Assembly: GCF_019903425.1 (NCBI RefSeq)
Contig: NZ_JACHUZ010000013.1
Coordinates: forward strand, 1,710,168-1,774,167
Reading direction: 5' to 3'
Length of the DNA: 64,000 nt
Origin: Vreelandella halophila
GTDB taxonomy: Bacteria; Pseudomonadota; Gammaproteobacteria; Pseudomonadales; Oleiphilaceae
Below are positions 49,421 through 59,476 of this stretch, one piece after another. Each line of letters begins with the position of its first letter. Within the stretch, counting starts at the first letter, position 1. Under the pieces are notes generated by a model. It worked only from the letters and a program-made list of their open reading frames with translations. It ran no database searches and was not told where the DNA came from. Position numbers and translations under genes: made by a program.

Positions 49421-49563
49421 GCCGGTCCTCCCTGCACGCAGAGTATAGGGGTCTGAGGAGTGGCGCGCATTGAGCAATCATGGCGTCGACTGGCGCTGAT
49501 CGGCTATCATTCGCGCGTTCAGGGCCGGGTATCGGCCCCGCAACCGCAATCTGGGAGAGCGTG

Positions 49564-50283
49564 ATGGAAAAAGGCAGCGAGCTCTACGCTGGCAAGGCGA
49601 AATCCGTATACCGGACGGACGATCCGGAGCGTTTCGTATTGGCATTCCGGGATGATACGTCCGCCTTTGACGGTGAAAAGGTCGCCCAGCTTGATCGCAA
49701 GGGGCGGGTCAACAACCTGTTCAACGCCTTCATCATGCAGAAGCTGGAAGAAGCGGGTGTTCCCACCCATTTCGAGCTTGTTCTGGCGCCCAATGAATCA
49801 CTGGTGCGCAACCTTGAGATGCTGCCGGTGGAATGCGTGGTGCGTAATTACGCGGCGGGCAGCTTGTGCCGGCGCCTGGGGGTCCAGGAAGGCCAGGAGC
49901 TGCTGCCGCCCACCTTCGAGCTTTTTCTCAAGGACGACGCCCTTCACGACCCCATGATCAACGAGTCCCTCGCCGAGACCTTTGGCTGGGCCAGGGCGGA
50001 GGAACTCACGGAGATGAAGGAACGCACCTATGAGGTGAACCGTGTGCTCAAGCAGCTGTTCCTGGACGCGGGTATGCTGCTGGTGGATTACAAGTTGGAG
50101 TTCGGCCGTGCGGGCGGGCGCCTGGTGCTGGGCGACGAGTTCAGCCCTGACGGCTGCCGCATCTGGGACGCAGAGACCCGCCGCAAGATGGACAAGGACC
50201 GCTTCCGCCAGGATCTTGGTGATGTCATCGAAACCTATGAGGAAGTGGGTCGGCGCCTGGGCATCGACTTTGAAAGTGTGTGA
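49564..50283 (+). CDS. purC: SAICAR synthase
   Basis: The start is ATG 49564 after GGGAGAG (239 residues). The ATP-grasp-like fold opens with [33 protein letters not shown] and [10 protein letters not shown] are family signatures. It joins aspartate to CAIR in purine synthesis. Confidence 0.96.
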   Translation: MEKGSELYAGKAKSVYRTDDPERFVLAFRDDTSAFDGEKVAQLDRKGRVNNLFNAFIMQKLEEAGVPTHFELVLAPNESLVRNLEMLPVECVVRNYAAGSLCRRLGVQEGQELLPPTFELFLKDDALHDPMINESLAETFGWARAEELTEMKERTYEVNRVLKQLFLDAGMLLVDYKLEFGRAGGRLVLGDEFSPDGCRIWDAETRRKMDKDRFRQDLGDVIETYEEVGRRLGIDFESV

Positions 50284-50341
50284 ATTCAGGTCGATACTGG
50301 GTGGGACTTTCTTCAAACGCCGACAGCAAGAGGATTCCGCA

Positions 50342-51088
50342 ATGAAGACAACAACAAGAGCCACTATCGGTGCCCTGCTGATGACCAGTGCCGGCGCCGC
50401 CAATGCCGTGGTGCCGCTGGTCGACGTGGACGTGACTGCTGGTTACTGGAACGCGGATGCGTCCGGGACCATCCAGTCTGGCAGCGATCCGTTCGATGTG
50501 GAGAATGATCTCGGTTACGACAGCGAGGGGCACAACAGCTTCTCCATCCGTTTTGCCCATCCGGTTCCGGTGATTCCGAACCTGCGGCTGCGGTATAACG
50601 ATATAGAGCACAAGGGAACGGGTACCGTTCTCGCCAAGGAGTTTGAGGGCACCACCTACAGCGGTGAAGTCAATAGCCGGGCTGACCTGACGCACTATGA
50701 TTACACCGCCTTCTATACCGCGCCGATCCCTGTTGTGACGCTGGATCTTGGTCTGAATGTGAAGCATTTCGATGGTGAAGTGTTCATCAACGAGCAGGTA
50801 AGCGGTAACAGTGAAACGGTCGAGGTCGATGAATTCCTCCCCATGGGCCACGTCCGCGCGGATGTGGACCTGCCGCTGACCGGCCTCGGTGCGGGCGCGG
50901 AATTGAACTACATCTCCTATGACGGCGATTCGGCCACCGATGTGGAAGGTTACATCAGTTACAATGCCGATCCGGTCTACATTCAGGGTGGCTATCGCCA
51001 GTTTGATGTGGACGTGGACGCCTCCGGCGATCTCAACGTGGACACCGAGCTGAGCGGGCCCTTTGTGCGCCTCGGCGTCGGCTTTTAA
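50342..51088 (+). CDS. Outer-membrane beta-barrel protein (TIGR04219-type)
   Basis: A 248-residue protein with a signal peptide (cleavage near ANAV), then alternating hydrophobic strands and a terminal Phe (RLGVGF), the outer-membrane sorting signal. The phrases VDVDVTAGYWNADASG, LRLRYNDIEHKG and YGGYR-like turns are typical of the family. Function unknown. The acidic composition is notable. Confidence 0.8.
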   Translation: MKTTTRATIGALLMTSAGAANAVVPLVDVDVTAGYWNADASGTIQSGSDPFDVENDLGYDSEGHNSFSIRFAHPVPVIPNLRLRYNDIEHKGTGTVLAKEFEGTTYSGEVNSRADLTHYDYTAFYTAPIPVVTLDLGLNVKHFDGEVFINEQVSGNSETVEVDEFLPMGHVRADVDLPLTGLGAGAELNYISYDGDSATDVEGYISYNADPVYIQGGYRQFDVDVDASGDLNVDTELSGPFVRLGVGF

Positions 51089-51103
51089 TCAGGGAGAACG
51101 GAC

Positions 51104-52111
51104 TTGCGGATACTGGTAACGGGAACGGCCGGGTTCATCGGCTCACATGTGGCCCATCGCCTGCTGGATCGCGGCGATGAGGTCATCGGCGTGGACAACG
51201 TCAACGACTACTACGACGTGTCCCTCAAGGAAGCCCGGCTGGCGCGGCTGACGCCCCGTGAAGGGTTTACGGAGGTGCGGCTGGACATCGCGGACCGCGA
51301 AGGCATGGCCCGGGTGTTCAGTGAGTACCAGCCGCAACGGGTGGTGCACCTTGCCGCCCAGGCCGGTGTCCGCTATTCCATCGAGAATCCCAACGCCTAC
51401 GTGGACGCCAACCTGGTGGGCCACATGAACATTCTGGAAGGCTGCCGCCACAACGGTGTGGAGCATCTGGTGTACGCCTCCAGCAGTTCCGTCTACGGGG
51501 CGAACGAGAGCATGCCGTTCTCGGTCCACGACAACGTGGATCATCCGCTCAGTCTCTATGCGGCCTCCAAGAAGGCCAACGAGCTGATGTCGCACACCTA
51601 CAGTCATCTCTACCGGCTGCCCACCACCGGCCTGCGGTTCTTCACCGTCTACGGGCCCTGGGGCCGGCCGGACATGGCGCTGTTCATTTTCACGAAGCGG
51701 ATCCTGAACGGTGAACCCATCGACGTGTTCAACCATGGTCATCACCAGCGGGATTTCACCTACATCGATGACATCGTAGAGGGCGTGATTCGAACACTGG
51801 ACCACGTGGCCACCCCGAACCCGGAATGGAGTGGGGCGGACCCGGATTCAGGCACCAGCAACGCGCCCTACCGGCTCTACAATATCGGCAGCAACAACCC
51901 GGTGGAGCTTTCCCGGTTCATCGAGGTGCTGGAAGAGTGCCTGGGGCGCAAGGCGGAAAAGAACTACCTGCCGATGCAGCCCGGAGACGTGCCCGCCACC
52001 TATGCCGATGTCCAGGATCTGATCAATGACGTCGGCTATCAGCCGGAGACCCCTGTGGAAACCGGTATCCGCAACTTCGTGGACTGGTACCGGGACTTCT
52101 ACCAGGTCTGA
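51104..52111 (+). CDS. NAD-dependent epimerase, UDP-glucuronate 4-epimerase-like
   Basis: A 335-residue extended SDR starting at TTG 51104 with GGGAG upstream. The NAD motif is [12 protein letters not shown], the catalytic YxxxK is in [11 protein letters not shown], and [18 protein letters not shown] is characteristic of the UDP-glucuronate epimerase/CapI group. The product would be UDP-galacturonate, for surface polysaccharide, from the ugd product. Confidence 0.9.
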   Translation: MRILVTGTAGFIGSHVAHRLLDRGDEVIGVDNVNDYYDVSLKEARLARLTPREGFTEVRLDIADREGMARVFSEYQPQRVVHLAAQAGVRYSIENPNAYVDANLVGHMNILEGCRHNGVEHLVYASSSSVYGANESMPFSVHDNVDHPLSLYAASKKANELMSHTYSHLYRLPTTGLRFFTVYGPWGRPDMALFIFTKRILNGEPIDVFNHGHHQRDFTYIDDIVEGVIRTLDHVATPNPEWSGADPDSGTSNAPYRLYNIGSNNPVELSRFIEVLEECLGRKAEKNYLPMQPGDVPATYADVQDLINDVGYQPETPVETGIRNFVDWYRDFYQV

Positions 52112-52116
52112 ACCAC

Positions 52117-53634
52117 TCAGTAGCCGGTGACCCAGCCCAGCACCGGCGCTGCCACCACCCATACCCAGAGCGCAATCAGCAGCAGTGTGATGCCACTGAG
52201 CCACGCGCCCGCGTACGCCATCTGGCCGACGCTGATGCGTTCGCTGCTGAAGATGATGGCATTCGGCGGCGTGGCGACCGGCAGCATGAAGGCGCAGGAG
52301 GCGGCCATGGCCACCGGCACCGTCAGGTGGATCAGCGACAGGTCCTGAGCCAGTGCGAAGGAGGCCGTAAGGGGCAGCATGGTCGCGGCCGTGGCCGTAT
52401 TGCTGGTGACATGGCTCAGCGTCATGATCAGTGCCGCCACGGCGAGCATCAGCAACAGCAGCGGCCAGTTCGCCATGAATGAGAGCAGCTCCGCGGCGGC
52501 GGCTGCGAGGCCACTGGATTCAATCGCCGAGCCCAGCGCAAGACCACCCCCCACCAGAATCAGTACGCCCCACGGCAGGTTGCGGGCCTGCTCCCAGCTC
52601 AAGAGAAAGCTCGGGCGGCGCCAGTCGGAAGGAATGACAAACAGCAGCAGGGCACCGGTGATGGCGATGCCGGCATCGGTGAGCTGCAGTGACTCGAACA
52701 GGGTCTCGATCAACGGCCTGGTCAGCCAGGCCACCGCTACCAGCAGGAAAACCATGCCCACCATGGCCTGGGGCACGGTGAGTGGGCCAAGGTTCTCGCG
52801 TTCGCGGGCCAGCAGCGTCTCCAACCCTTCAATCGGCATATGGCCAGGGTCGTAGAGCCGGCGGGTCAGCAGCCACCAGGCGGTACCCAGAAGCATGAGC
52901 GCCAGTGGCAGGGCAACCGCCATCCAGGAAAGGAAGGTGATGTCCAACCCATGGCTGTCCCGCAGGTAGCCGGCCAGAAGGGCATTGGGCGGGGTGCCGA
53001 TCAACGTGGCCATACCGCCGATGTTGGCGCCCATGGCAATGCCCAGGAGCAGCGCCACATTCAGGTTCTGGTGGTTGTGTTCGCGGTCGCTCTCTTCCAC
53101 CAGCGTCAGCACGGAAAGGCCGATGGGCAGCATCAGCGCCGCCGTTGCGGTGTTGCTGACCCACATGCTCAGCAGGGCGGTGGCGGCCATGAAGCCGCCC
53201 ACCACCCGATCCGGCCGGGTACCGGAGAGACTGAGCACCAGTAGCGCCAGACGACGGTGCAGGTTCCAGCGCTGGATGCCCTCGGCCAGCAGGAAGCCGC
53301 CCAGGAAGAGGAAGATCAGCGGGTTGGCATAGGGGGCCGCGGCCTCATCGATGGGCGCAACATTCATCAGCGGAATCAGTGCCACGGGCAGCAGCGCCGT
53401 TACCGCGATGGGCAGCGCCTCGGTGACCCACCAGGTCGCCATCAGGAGGGTGAGGGCGAGAATGCGCCAGCTCTCCGGTGTCATGGACTCCGGTGCACCG
53501 CCAAACAGCATACCTGCAAACACCAGTGGACCGAGGATAAAGCCCAGCTGGACCCGCCATCGGCTTAGCCTTGCCATGAGGGTGGGCTCAGTAGAGGTGA
53601 GGGCGGAGACGGAATGGGTGAGCCAGCGTTTCAT
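52117..53634 (-). CDS. SLC13/DASS-family anion transporter
   Basis: I use ATG 53634 (505 residues), but a start at 53577 is also possible, as no clear ribosome site marks either. There are about 12 membrane segments. The two symmetric substrate motifs are GANIGGMATLIGTPPN and HVTSNTATAATMLP plus ATPPNAIIF. This is the sodium/dicarboxylate or sulfate symporter superfamily. The specific anion is unknown. Confidence 0.87.
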   Translation of the reverse strand: MKRWLTHSVSALTSTEPTLMARLSRWRVQLGFILGPLVFAGMLFGGAPESMTPESWRILALTLLMATWWVTEALPIAVTALLPVALIPLMNVAPIDEAAAPYANPLIFLFLGGFLLAEGIQRWNLHRRLALLVLSLSGTRPDRVVGGFMAATALLSMWVSNTATAALMLPIGLSVLTLVEESDREHNHQNLNVALLLGIAMGANIGGMATLIGTPPNALLAGYLRDSHGLDITFLSWMAVALPLALMLLGTAWWLLTRRLYDPGHMPIEGLETLLARERENLGPLTVPQAMVGMVFLLVAVAWLTRPLIETLFESLQLTDAGIAITGALLLFVIPSDWRRPSFLLSWEQARNLPWGVLILVGGGLALGSAIESSGLAAAAAELLSFMANWPLLLLMLAVAALIMTLSHVTSNTATAATMLPLTASFALAQDLSLIHLTVPVAMAASCAFMLPVATPPNAIIFSSERISVGQMAYAGAWLSGITLLLIALWVWVVAAPVLGWVTGY

Positions 53635-53687
53635 TGCGCCATTGAAACCCATGAAGAATCCGGATGCCAGCAAAAAACAGCTGATGG

Positions 53688-53716
53688 TTGACCGACCCGG
53701 GGTGGATCGCTATATT
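53688..53716 (+). promoter_or_regulatory. Promoter of tRNA-Val
   Basis: TTGACC (53688-53693) and TATATT (53711-53716) are exactly 17 bases apart and 20 bases upstream of the tRNA. A strong sigma-70 match. It lies within the 5' flank of the divergent transporter gene. Confidence 0.85.
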
Positions 53717-53736
53717 ACGCACCCATCGCGCACAGC

Positions 53737-53813
<77 letters not shown>

Positions 53814-53978
53814 TTTTATTTCCCTCGATTTTTACCCCTTCTCAGAAGCCCTTTCGTAATCCCGTGCGGTAGAATTGCGGGAAAACGAATCGGAGATACA
53901 ATACCGCTGTAACCCTTTCGGAACTGGTGTTCAGTCAGGCAGCGCCAATCCGTTCACTCAACAGAGAGATCTTCAGGA

Positions 53979-54530
53979 ATGCCGTCACTCCAGGATCAAC
54001 TGCTGAAACAGGGACTGGCCGATGAGAAACAGGCCAAGGCTGTTAAAAACGAAAAGAAACAGCAGCAGAAGCAGCGCAAGCAGCAGCCCAAGGGGACGCA
54101 ATCGGTCAACGAAACCCGTGAGCGGGCCCGGCAGGCACGGGAAGAGCAGGCTGCCAGGGATCGGGAACTGAACCGCCAGCGCGAGGAGGAAGCGCAACGG
54201 CGGGCGGTACAGGCGCAGATCCGCGAGCTGGTGGAATCCAACCGCCTGAGCCGGAAAGACGGCGAGACCCCTTACCAGTTCGTGCACAACAGCAAGATCA
54301 AGAGGTTGTATGTGGACGAACAGACCGTGGATGCCCTGGCCCGGGGGCAGTTGGCGGTCGTCTGCCTTGAAAACACCTACGATGTGGTTCCGGAAGGCAT
54401 CGCCCGCAAGATCCAGGAGCGTGACGAGTCAGTGGTCGTCGTCCTCCATGAGCGTTCTAAAGCTAAAGAGGACGATGACGAGGAAGATCCCTACGCGGGG
54501 TTCGAGATCCCCGATGACCTGATGTGGTAG
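53979..54530 (+). CDS. DUF2058 family protein
   Basis: A 183-residue, very charged, coiled-coil-like protein: LKQGLADEKQAKAVKNEKKQ followed by long Gln/Arg/Glu-rich stretches (about 20-90), then a globular domain (KIKRLYVDEQTVDALARG). This is the DUF2058 (YaiL-type, nucleoid- or RNA-associated) family. Function unknown. It is monocistronic. Confidence 0.87.
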   Translation: MPSLQDQLLKQGLADEKQAKAVKNEKKQQQKQRKQQPKGTQSVNETRERARQAREEQAARDRELNRQREEEAQRRAVQAQIRELVESNRLSRKDGETPYQFVHNSKIKRLYVDEQTVDALARGQLAVVCLENTYDVVPEGIARKIQERDESVVVVLHERSKAKEDDDEEDPYAGFEIPDDLMW

Positions 54531-54564
54531 TTCTCACGCCTGACTGCAAGGCGCGCCCGGGACG

Positions 54565-55476
54565 TTACTTGCTTTCGTTCAGACTCTCGTCCCGCCGCTC
54601 CGTTGTAGCGGCTTCACGTGTTATCCAGTCCACGAAATCACGAACAGCAGGCCGGGGGTTCTCCCGATAGAACAGCCAGTATCCACGTTCCGTGTTGACC
54701 GGGTTATCAAACAGGGTAACCAGAGCTCCTATGGAGAGTTCCCGGTCGATAAGCAGAGGCGGGCAAAGGGCGACGCCCTGACCGGAAACCGCGGCTGCAC
54801 TGAGAAGGTTGAAGTCCTGGAACACCACGCCGTCCTCCAGTCCCTGCGGGTTGAGCCCGTGTTCCCTGAACCACTGATACCAGGGATCCAGAAACTCATC
54901 ATGGAGGATTTCCATTCGCGTCAGGGTTCTGGGTTCAATCGGGCCGGGGAAATGCTGCAGGTAGAGCGGGCTTGCCACTGGCCAGGTGGCGCCGGAAAAC
55001 AGGCAGACTTTCTGCTGATCGGTCGTGGGAACGCCGTCGTGCCAGGTGATCTTGATATCAGCGTCCGTAGGGATTCCGGGATCCAGAACGCCCGTGTAGC
55101 GGAAGTCGATCCGGTAATCCGGGAACTGCTCCCTGAAGCCGGCCAGTCTTGGAATGAGCCAGCGCACAGCCACTGAAGGGAGGCAGTTGATGTGCAGAAC
55201 CTCCCGTTTCTGGTGGGTCACTGTCTCCTCAAGCGCTTTATCGATTTCAGAAAAACCTACCTCCAATCCTTTCGCCAGCTGTTGCCCAACGGCCGTCAAC
55301 TGCAGGTTTCTTCCGGATCGGGTCGTGAGGGTCACGCCAAGACTCGATTCCAGCTGTCTGAGCTGGTGGCTGACGGCGGACTGGGTCTTGTGAAGCGCCT
55401 CGGCGGCACCGCCGAGGCCGCCATGGCGGGCAACTTCCAGGAACGTCTGCAGTGATGTCAGAGAGGGGCGAGCCAT
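54565..55476 (-). CDS. LysR-family transcriptional regulator (GcvA-like)
   Basis: The start is ATG 55476 (303 residues). The N-terminal winged helix contains TFLEVARHGGLGGAAEALHKTQSAVSHQLRQLE, and the C-terminal effector domain contains the GVALCPPLLIDRELSIG region seen in GcvA-type members. It is divergent from the putP-like/pxp operon and presumably controls it in response to a substrate. A palindrome lies 8 bases before its start. Confidence 0.9.
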   Translation of the reverse strand: MARPSLTSLQTFLEVARHGGLGGAAEALHKTQSAVSHQLRQLESSLGVTLTTRSGRNLQLTAVGQQLAKGLEVGFSEIDKALEETVTHQKREVLHINCLPSVAVRWLIPRLAGFREQFPDYRIDFRYTGVLDPGIPTDADIKITWHDGVPTTDQQKVCLFSGATWPVASPLYLQHFPGPIEPRTLTRMEILHDEFLDPWYQWFREHGLNPQGLEDGVVFQDFNLLSAAAVSGQGVALCPPLLIDRELSIGALVTLFDNPVNTERGYWLFYRENPRPAVRDFVDWITREAATTERRDESLNESK

Positions 55477-55483
55477 ATCTGAA

Positions 55484-55493
55484 TTGAATTCAA
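55484..55493. promoter_or_regulatory. Palindrome next to the LysR start
   Basis: TTGAATTCAA is a perfect 10-base palindrome 7 bases before the LysR start codon. It may be an autoregulatory site. Confidence 0.4.
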
Positions 55494-55520
55494 GTGAATG
55501 GGGAATAATCGTCAATTTAT

Positions 55521-55536
55521 TTGAGTTTAATGTCAA
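55521..55536. promoter_or_regulatory. Candidate LysR-type operator
   Basis: TTGA-(8)-TCAA is an inverted repeat in the divergent intergenic region, about 85 bases upstream of the transporter gene, the usual place for a LysR recognition site. It is slightly longer than the classical T-N11-A. No strong promoter was identified. Confidence 0.4.
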
Positions 55537-55621
55537 ACTAGAGTCCGGGTGTAGGCATAGCGTCGGCGACTCGCGGCGGAATCCCTCGACAACAAGCACA
55601 ACAAGCGCTTGAGGAGGCACC

Positions 55622-57088
55622 ATGAGTACACCTGTCCTCGTTTCATTCGGACTCTATCTTCTGCTGATGTTGATCATCGGCATCTATTTCTACCGCACCA
55701 CCACTGATCTCTCAGACTACATACTGGGCGGCCGTAATCTTCCCTCGGGCGTTGCTGCGCTCAGTGCCGGGGCATCAGACCTCAGTGGCTGGGCCCTTAT
55801 GGGGCTGCCCGGAGCGGTATTCTCCGGCGGGCTCTCAGAGGCCTGGATTGCGGTCTGGACGCTCGTTGGCGTCTACTTCAACTGGAAGGTTATTGCCGAA
55901 CGTCTGAGGGTGTTCACCGAAGCGGCAGGCAATGCGCTGACCGTTCCGGACTACCTTGAAGCACGCTTTATGGATAGCCAGCGGATTCTGCGAACGGCCT
56001 CGTCCGCAGTGATGCTTCTGTTCTTCACTTTCTATGTCTCCGCCGGCCTCGTAGGCAGCGCCGTCCTCTTCGAAGGCGTGTTCGATGTCAACTACAGCCT
56101 GGCGCTTTGGGTGAGTGCCATCGTCATCGTGAGCTACACATTCCTGGGCGGATTCCTGGCGGCCTCATGGTCTGACCTTATCCAGGGGGTGATGATGGCG
56201 GCTGCGCTGGCCAGTGCGGCACTGATGACCTGGTTCCTGCTCTCCGGTGACAGTGCACCCGCTGTTGCCGGCAGTGGTGATCTGGCTCCACTGGGCGGCT
56301 TCATGGAAGGGATGACGGTGGTCGGCATGCTCTCCGTTGCCGGGTGGGCGATTGGCTACTGCGGCCAGCCCCATGTTGTGGTGCGGTTCATGGCGGTGCG
56401 CCACCGTGAAGCGGTCAAGGTCTCGCGCCGCATTGCCATGGTCTGGTCCTCGATCACGATGATCTCCGCAGTGGCTGTTGGTGCGCTGGGTTACTACTGG
56501 TTCGGGGGAGAACTTGAAAACAGCGAGCGGGTTTTCATTGAACTCGTTAACGTGATGTTCCATCCCTGGGTTGCCGGGTTCGTACTGGCTGGGGTACTGG
56601 CGGCGATCATGAGCACCATCGACTCCCAGCTCCTGGTCTGCTCCAGTGCCATCTCCGAGGACATCTACCGAGGCTTCATCAAGCCCGATGCCAGCCAGAG
56701 TGAACTGGTTTGGCTGAGCCGGGGCAGTGTCGTCGCCATAGCGCTTATAGCCGCCGTTCTGGGCATGGATCAGGACAGCACCATTCTGGATCTGGTCGCC
56801 TACGCCTGGGGAGGCTTCGGAGCCGCATTCGGACCGGTGATCCTGCTGTCGCTGTTCTGGGCCAACATGAGCCGCAATGGCGCCATTGCGGGTCTGATTA
56901 CAGGTGCCGTGACCGTTGCCGTCTGGCGGCCGCTGAGTGGCGGGCCCGCGGGCATCTTTGACATGTTTGAAGTGGTGCCCGGCTTCTTCCTGTCACTGCT
57001 GGCCATTGTTCTGGTGAGCAGCCTGGGAGACAGTCAGCGTGAGCGTTCCAGGTTCGGTGAGCTCATGGATGTCTGGGATAGGCCCTGA
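55622..57088 (+). CDS. PutP-like sodium/solute symporter
   Basis: A 488-residue SSS-family transporter with 12-13 membrane segments. The N-terminal motif DYILGGRNLPSGVAALSAGASDLSGWALMG is close to the sodium/proline symporter PutP. The ribosome site is TTGAGGAGG. The context (5-oxoprolinase genes on the same transcript) suggests uptake of 5-oxoproline or a related proline-like compound rather than proline, which is inference. Confidence 0.9.
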   Translation: MSTPVLVSFGLYLLLMLIIGIYFYRTTTDLSDYILGGRNLPSGVAALSAGASDLSGWALMGLPGAVFSGGLSEAWIAVWTLVGVYFNWKVIAERLRVFTEAAGNALTVPDYLEARFMDSQRILRTASSAVMLLFFTFYVSAGLVGSAVLFEGVFDVNYSLALWVSAIVIVSYTFLGGFLAASWSDLIQGVMMAAALASAALMTWFLLSGDSAPAVAGSGDLAPLGGFMEGMTVVGMLSVAGWAIGYCGQPHVVVRFMAVRHREAVKVSRRIAMVWSSITMISAVAVGALGYYWFGGELENSERVFIELVNVMFHPWVAGFVLAGVLAAIMSTIDSQLLVCSSAISEDIYRGFIKPDASQSELVWLSRGSVVAIALIAAVLGMDQDSTILDLVAYAWGGFGAAFGPVILLSLFWANMSRNGAIAGLITGAVTVAVWRPLSGGPAGIFDMFEVVPGFFLSLLAIVLVSSLGDSQRERSRFGELMDVWDRP

Positions 57089-57118
57089 GCCCCGGATCCA
57101 GTAATACAGGAGAGAGAA

Positions 57119-57991
57119 ATGTCGAACGTGAAAGCGGCGTATCAGGCAACCAAAGGCTCAATGCTGGAGGTCGACCGGGAATTCTACGATGGCCTCAGGG
57201 CCTCGGCCGGAGAGCGCACCCTGGTGGCCTCCCACACGGTTCCCATCCGTAGTGGTCTCGCCTGGGAGGTGCCGGCAGGGCATGTGTTCCGGGTGCGGAT
57301 CACCGATGGGCCCCAGGTCGGGGACTTCAATATGTGGAACCTGCACAACCCGCGTGAACGGATGTGGGCTTCCCGTACAAGGCAACTCCAAAGGGCGCAT
57401 GTCAGCAACTACGACCGCCTGTGGTCGACGCTGCCGTATCTGCGTCCAATGGCGACGATCATTGACGATACCCTCGCTGACTATGGTGAGGATGCGGAAG
57501 GCGGGCGCGTCCACGACCTGCTCGGCACCCGCTGCGATCCTTACGTGAATCGGCTGCTGACCGGTGAGGACTTTGATTTCCACTGTCATTCCAACCTGGT
57601 AAGGGCCGTCGAGCCCTGGGGCCTGCACGAGGGCGATGTTCACGATGTCCTCAATATCTTCCAGTGCACTGGACTCAATGATGACGACCAGTACTTCATG
57701 AAAGCCTGCCCCGCGCGCCAGGGGGACTATCTCGAGTTCTTTGCGGAAACGGACCTGCTGTGCGCGCTGTCCTGCTGCCCCGGTGGCGACCTGTCGGTGG
57801 ACCTTTGGGGCGAAAACGCCCGGGACCCTCTGGAGACATGCAACCCGCTGGGTGTTGAGGTCTATGCCGTTGAGCCGGAGCGCCTGAAAGGGTGGCAGCC
57901 GCCGGAGACCGCGAAATACCGCGGCCAGCACGGGCGCCGGGATCCCGGGATTGACTGGGAGCAGCGCAAGCGTGAACAGATGGGCCAGTAA
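57119..57991 (+). CDS. DUF1989 (urea-carboxylase-associated) family protein
   Basis: A 290-residue soluble protein. [32 protein letters not shown] and the [28 protein letters not shown] segment are DUF1989 family signatures, known from genes around urea carboxylase and allophanate hydrolase. Here it sits between the symporter and pxpABC with spacings of 30 and 16 bases. The family probably binds metal or a small ligand (Cys- and His-rich cupin-like centre). Confidence 0.85.
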   Translation: MSNVKAAYQATKGSMLEVDREFYDGLRASAGERTLVASHTVPIRSGLAWEVPAGHVFRVRITDGPQVGDFNMWNLHNPRERMWASRTRQLQRAHVSNYDRLWSTLPYLRPMATIIDDTLADYGEDAEGGRVHDLLGTRCDPYVNRLLTGEDFDFHCHSNLVRAVEPWGLHEGDVHDVLNIFQCTGLNDDDQYFMKACPARQGDYLEFFAETDLLCALSCCPGGDLSVDLWGENARDPLETCNPLGVEVYAVEPERLKGWQPPETAKYRGQHGRRDPGIDWEQRKREQMGQ

Positions 57992-58007
57992 GGAGGCCAG
58001 CACAGCC

Positions 58008-58769
58008 ATGGCGCCACTGCTTCTCAATGCGGACATGGGGGAAAGCTTCGGCCCCTGGCGTATGGGCTGGGATGAGGCACTTATGGCCGTGGTGGATCTG
58101 GCGAACGTGGCCTGTGGCTTCCACGCTTCTGATCAGGACCACATGCGGAAAACCGTCAGGCTTGCCGGCGAGCATGGTGTGACCGTCGGAGCACACCCAG
58201 GGTATCCCGATCTTGTCGGTTTCGGGCGGCGCTCCCTCAGGTGTTCAGCCGATGAGGTCCAGAACCTGGTGCTGTACCAGGTAGGCGCGCTGGCCGCGTT
58301 CTGCCGGGCCGAGGGCGTTGCCCTGCAGTATGTGAAGCCCCATGGGGCGCTCTATAATGACATGATGCACCGCCCAGAGGTGCTGGAAGCAGTGCTGGAT
58401 GCTGTCCGCCGCTTTGATCCCCAGCTCAGGCTCATGGTCATGGCAACGGGGGATGACCAGTGGGTTCAGCAGCTTGCTGGCGCCTACGGTGTCGGTATCT
58501 GGCTCGAAGCATTCGCGGATCGTGCCTATGATGCCCAGGGTTACCTGGTCAGCCGCAGTGAGCCCGGCTCGGTTCATTCCGAGGAAGAGCGTATCCTGGA
58601 ACAGGCCAGCCGGATTGCCCGTGGGGAGCCAGTGAGCGCTCTGGATGGCTCTTCGATAACCCTGGAGGCGGACGCACTGTGTGTGCATGGCGATAATCCA
58701 GAGTCCATCGCTGCCGTGCAGCGGATACGCCGGATCCTCAGGGATGGAGTGAACAGAGGAGTGCAATGA
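58008..58769 (+). CDS. pxpA: 5-oxoprolinase subunit PxpA
   Basis: The start is ATG 58008 after AGGAGG (253 residues). It is a LamB/YcsF-family protein: [45 protein letters not shown] and [11 protein letters not shown] match throughout. With PxpB and PxpC it hydrolyses 5-oxoproline to glutamate with ATP. The start of pxpB overlaps its stop by four bases. Confidence 0.95.
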   Translation: MAPLLLNADMGESFGPWRMGWDEALMAVVDLANVACGFHASDQDHMRKTVRLAGEHGVTVGAHPGYPDLVGFGRRSLRCSADEVQNLVLYQVGALAAFCRAEGVALQYVKPHGALYNDMMHRPEVLEAVLDAVRRFDPQLRLMVMATGDDQWVQQLAGAYGVGIWLEAFADRAYDAQGYLVSRSEPGSVHSEEERILEQASRIARGEPVSALDGSSITLEADALCVHGDNPESIAAVQRIRRILRDGVNRGVQ

Positions 58770-59476
58770 CCCCAAAGCTGCAGAACGCGGGTATAGACGC
58801 CTGGCTTGTCAGATTCTCAGAGCGGATCGATCCGGCGGTTCAGCCATGGATCAATGCCTTCTGCCAGGACTGTCGGGCCGCCTTTGGCAAACTGCTGGTG
58901 GATCTGGTGCCGTCCTATACCACGGTGCTGGTGCAGTACGACCCCGGGCAACTGGATGATACGGGCGCGCGGCGGATGATTGAGCGGGTGATTGAGCGGA
59001 TGGCCCCTGATGGCAGTATGGGCAGCGGGCGTCTGGTGGAGATCCCTGTCTGGTATGACCCCAGCGTGGGGCCGGAGCTTGAGCGCATCGCCGCTCGCAA
59101 CGACTGGACGCCCCAGCAGGTGGCTGACGCTCATGCCGCCTGCGAGTATCAGGTATTCGCGCTGGGGTTTGTTCCGGGATTCGCGTTCATGGGCATGGTT
59201 TCACCCCGGCTGGCAATGCCACGGCTGGCAACGCCCCGGCAAAAAGTCCCACGGGGAAGCATCGCCATTGCCGAACGCCAGACTTCGGCCTACCCGCAGC
59301 AGACCCCTGGCGGCTGGAACCTGGTTGGCCGCACCCCCGTGGTGCTTTTTGATGCTGAACGAATCCCGATGACCACACTGGAGCCCGGGGATCGGGTCCG
59401 GTTCACCCCCATCAGTCGCGACACCTTCATCAAGCTTGGTGGTGATACCAGCCCGGTGGAAGAGGTGCCCCAATGA
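58766..59476 (+). CDS. pxpB: 5-oxoprolinase subunit PxpB
   Basis: A 236-residue KipI/allophanate-hydrolase-subunit-1-type protein. [15 protein letters not shown] and [27 protein letters not shown] are family signatures. It couples to PxpC (overlap ATGA) to activate 5-oxoproline by phosphorylation. Confidence 0.94.
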   Translation: MTPKLQNAGIDAWLVRFSERIDPAVQPWINAFCQDCRAAFGKLLVDLVPSYTTVLVQYDPGQLDDTGARRMIERVIERMAPDGSMGSGRLVEIPVWYDPSVGPELERIAARNDWTPQQVADAHAACEYQVFALGFVPGFAFMGMVSPRLAMPRLATPRQKVPRGSIAIAERQTSAYPQQTPGGWNLVGRTPVVLFDAERIPMTTLEPGDRVRFTPISRDTFIKLGGDTSPVEEVPQ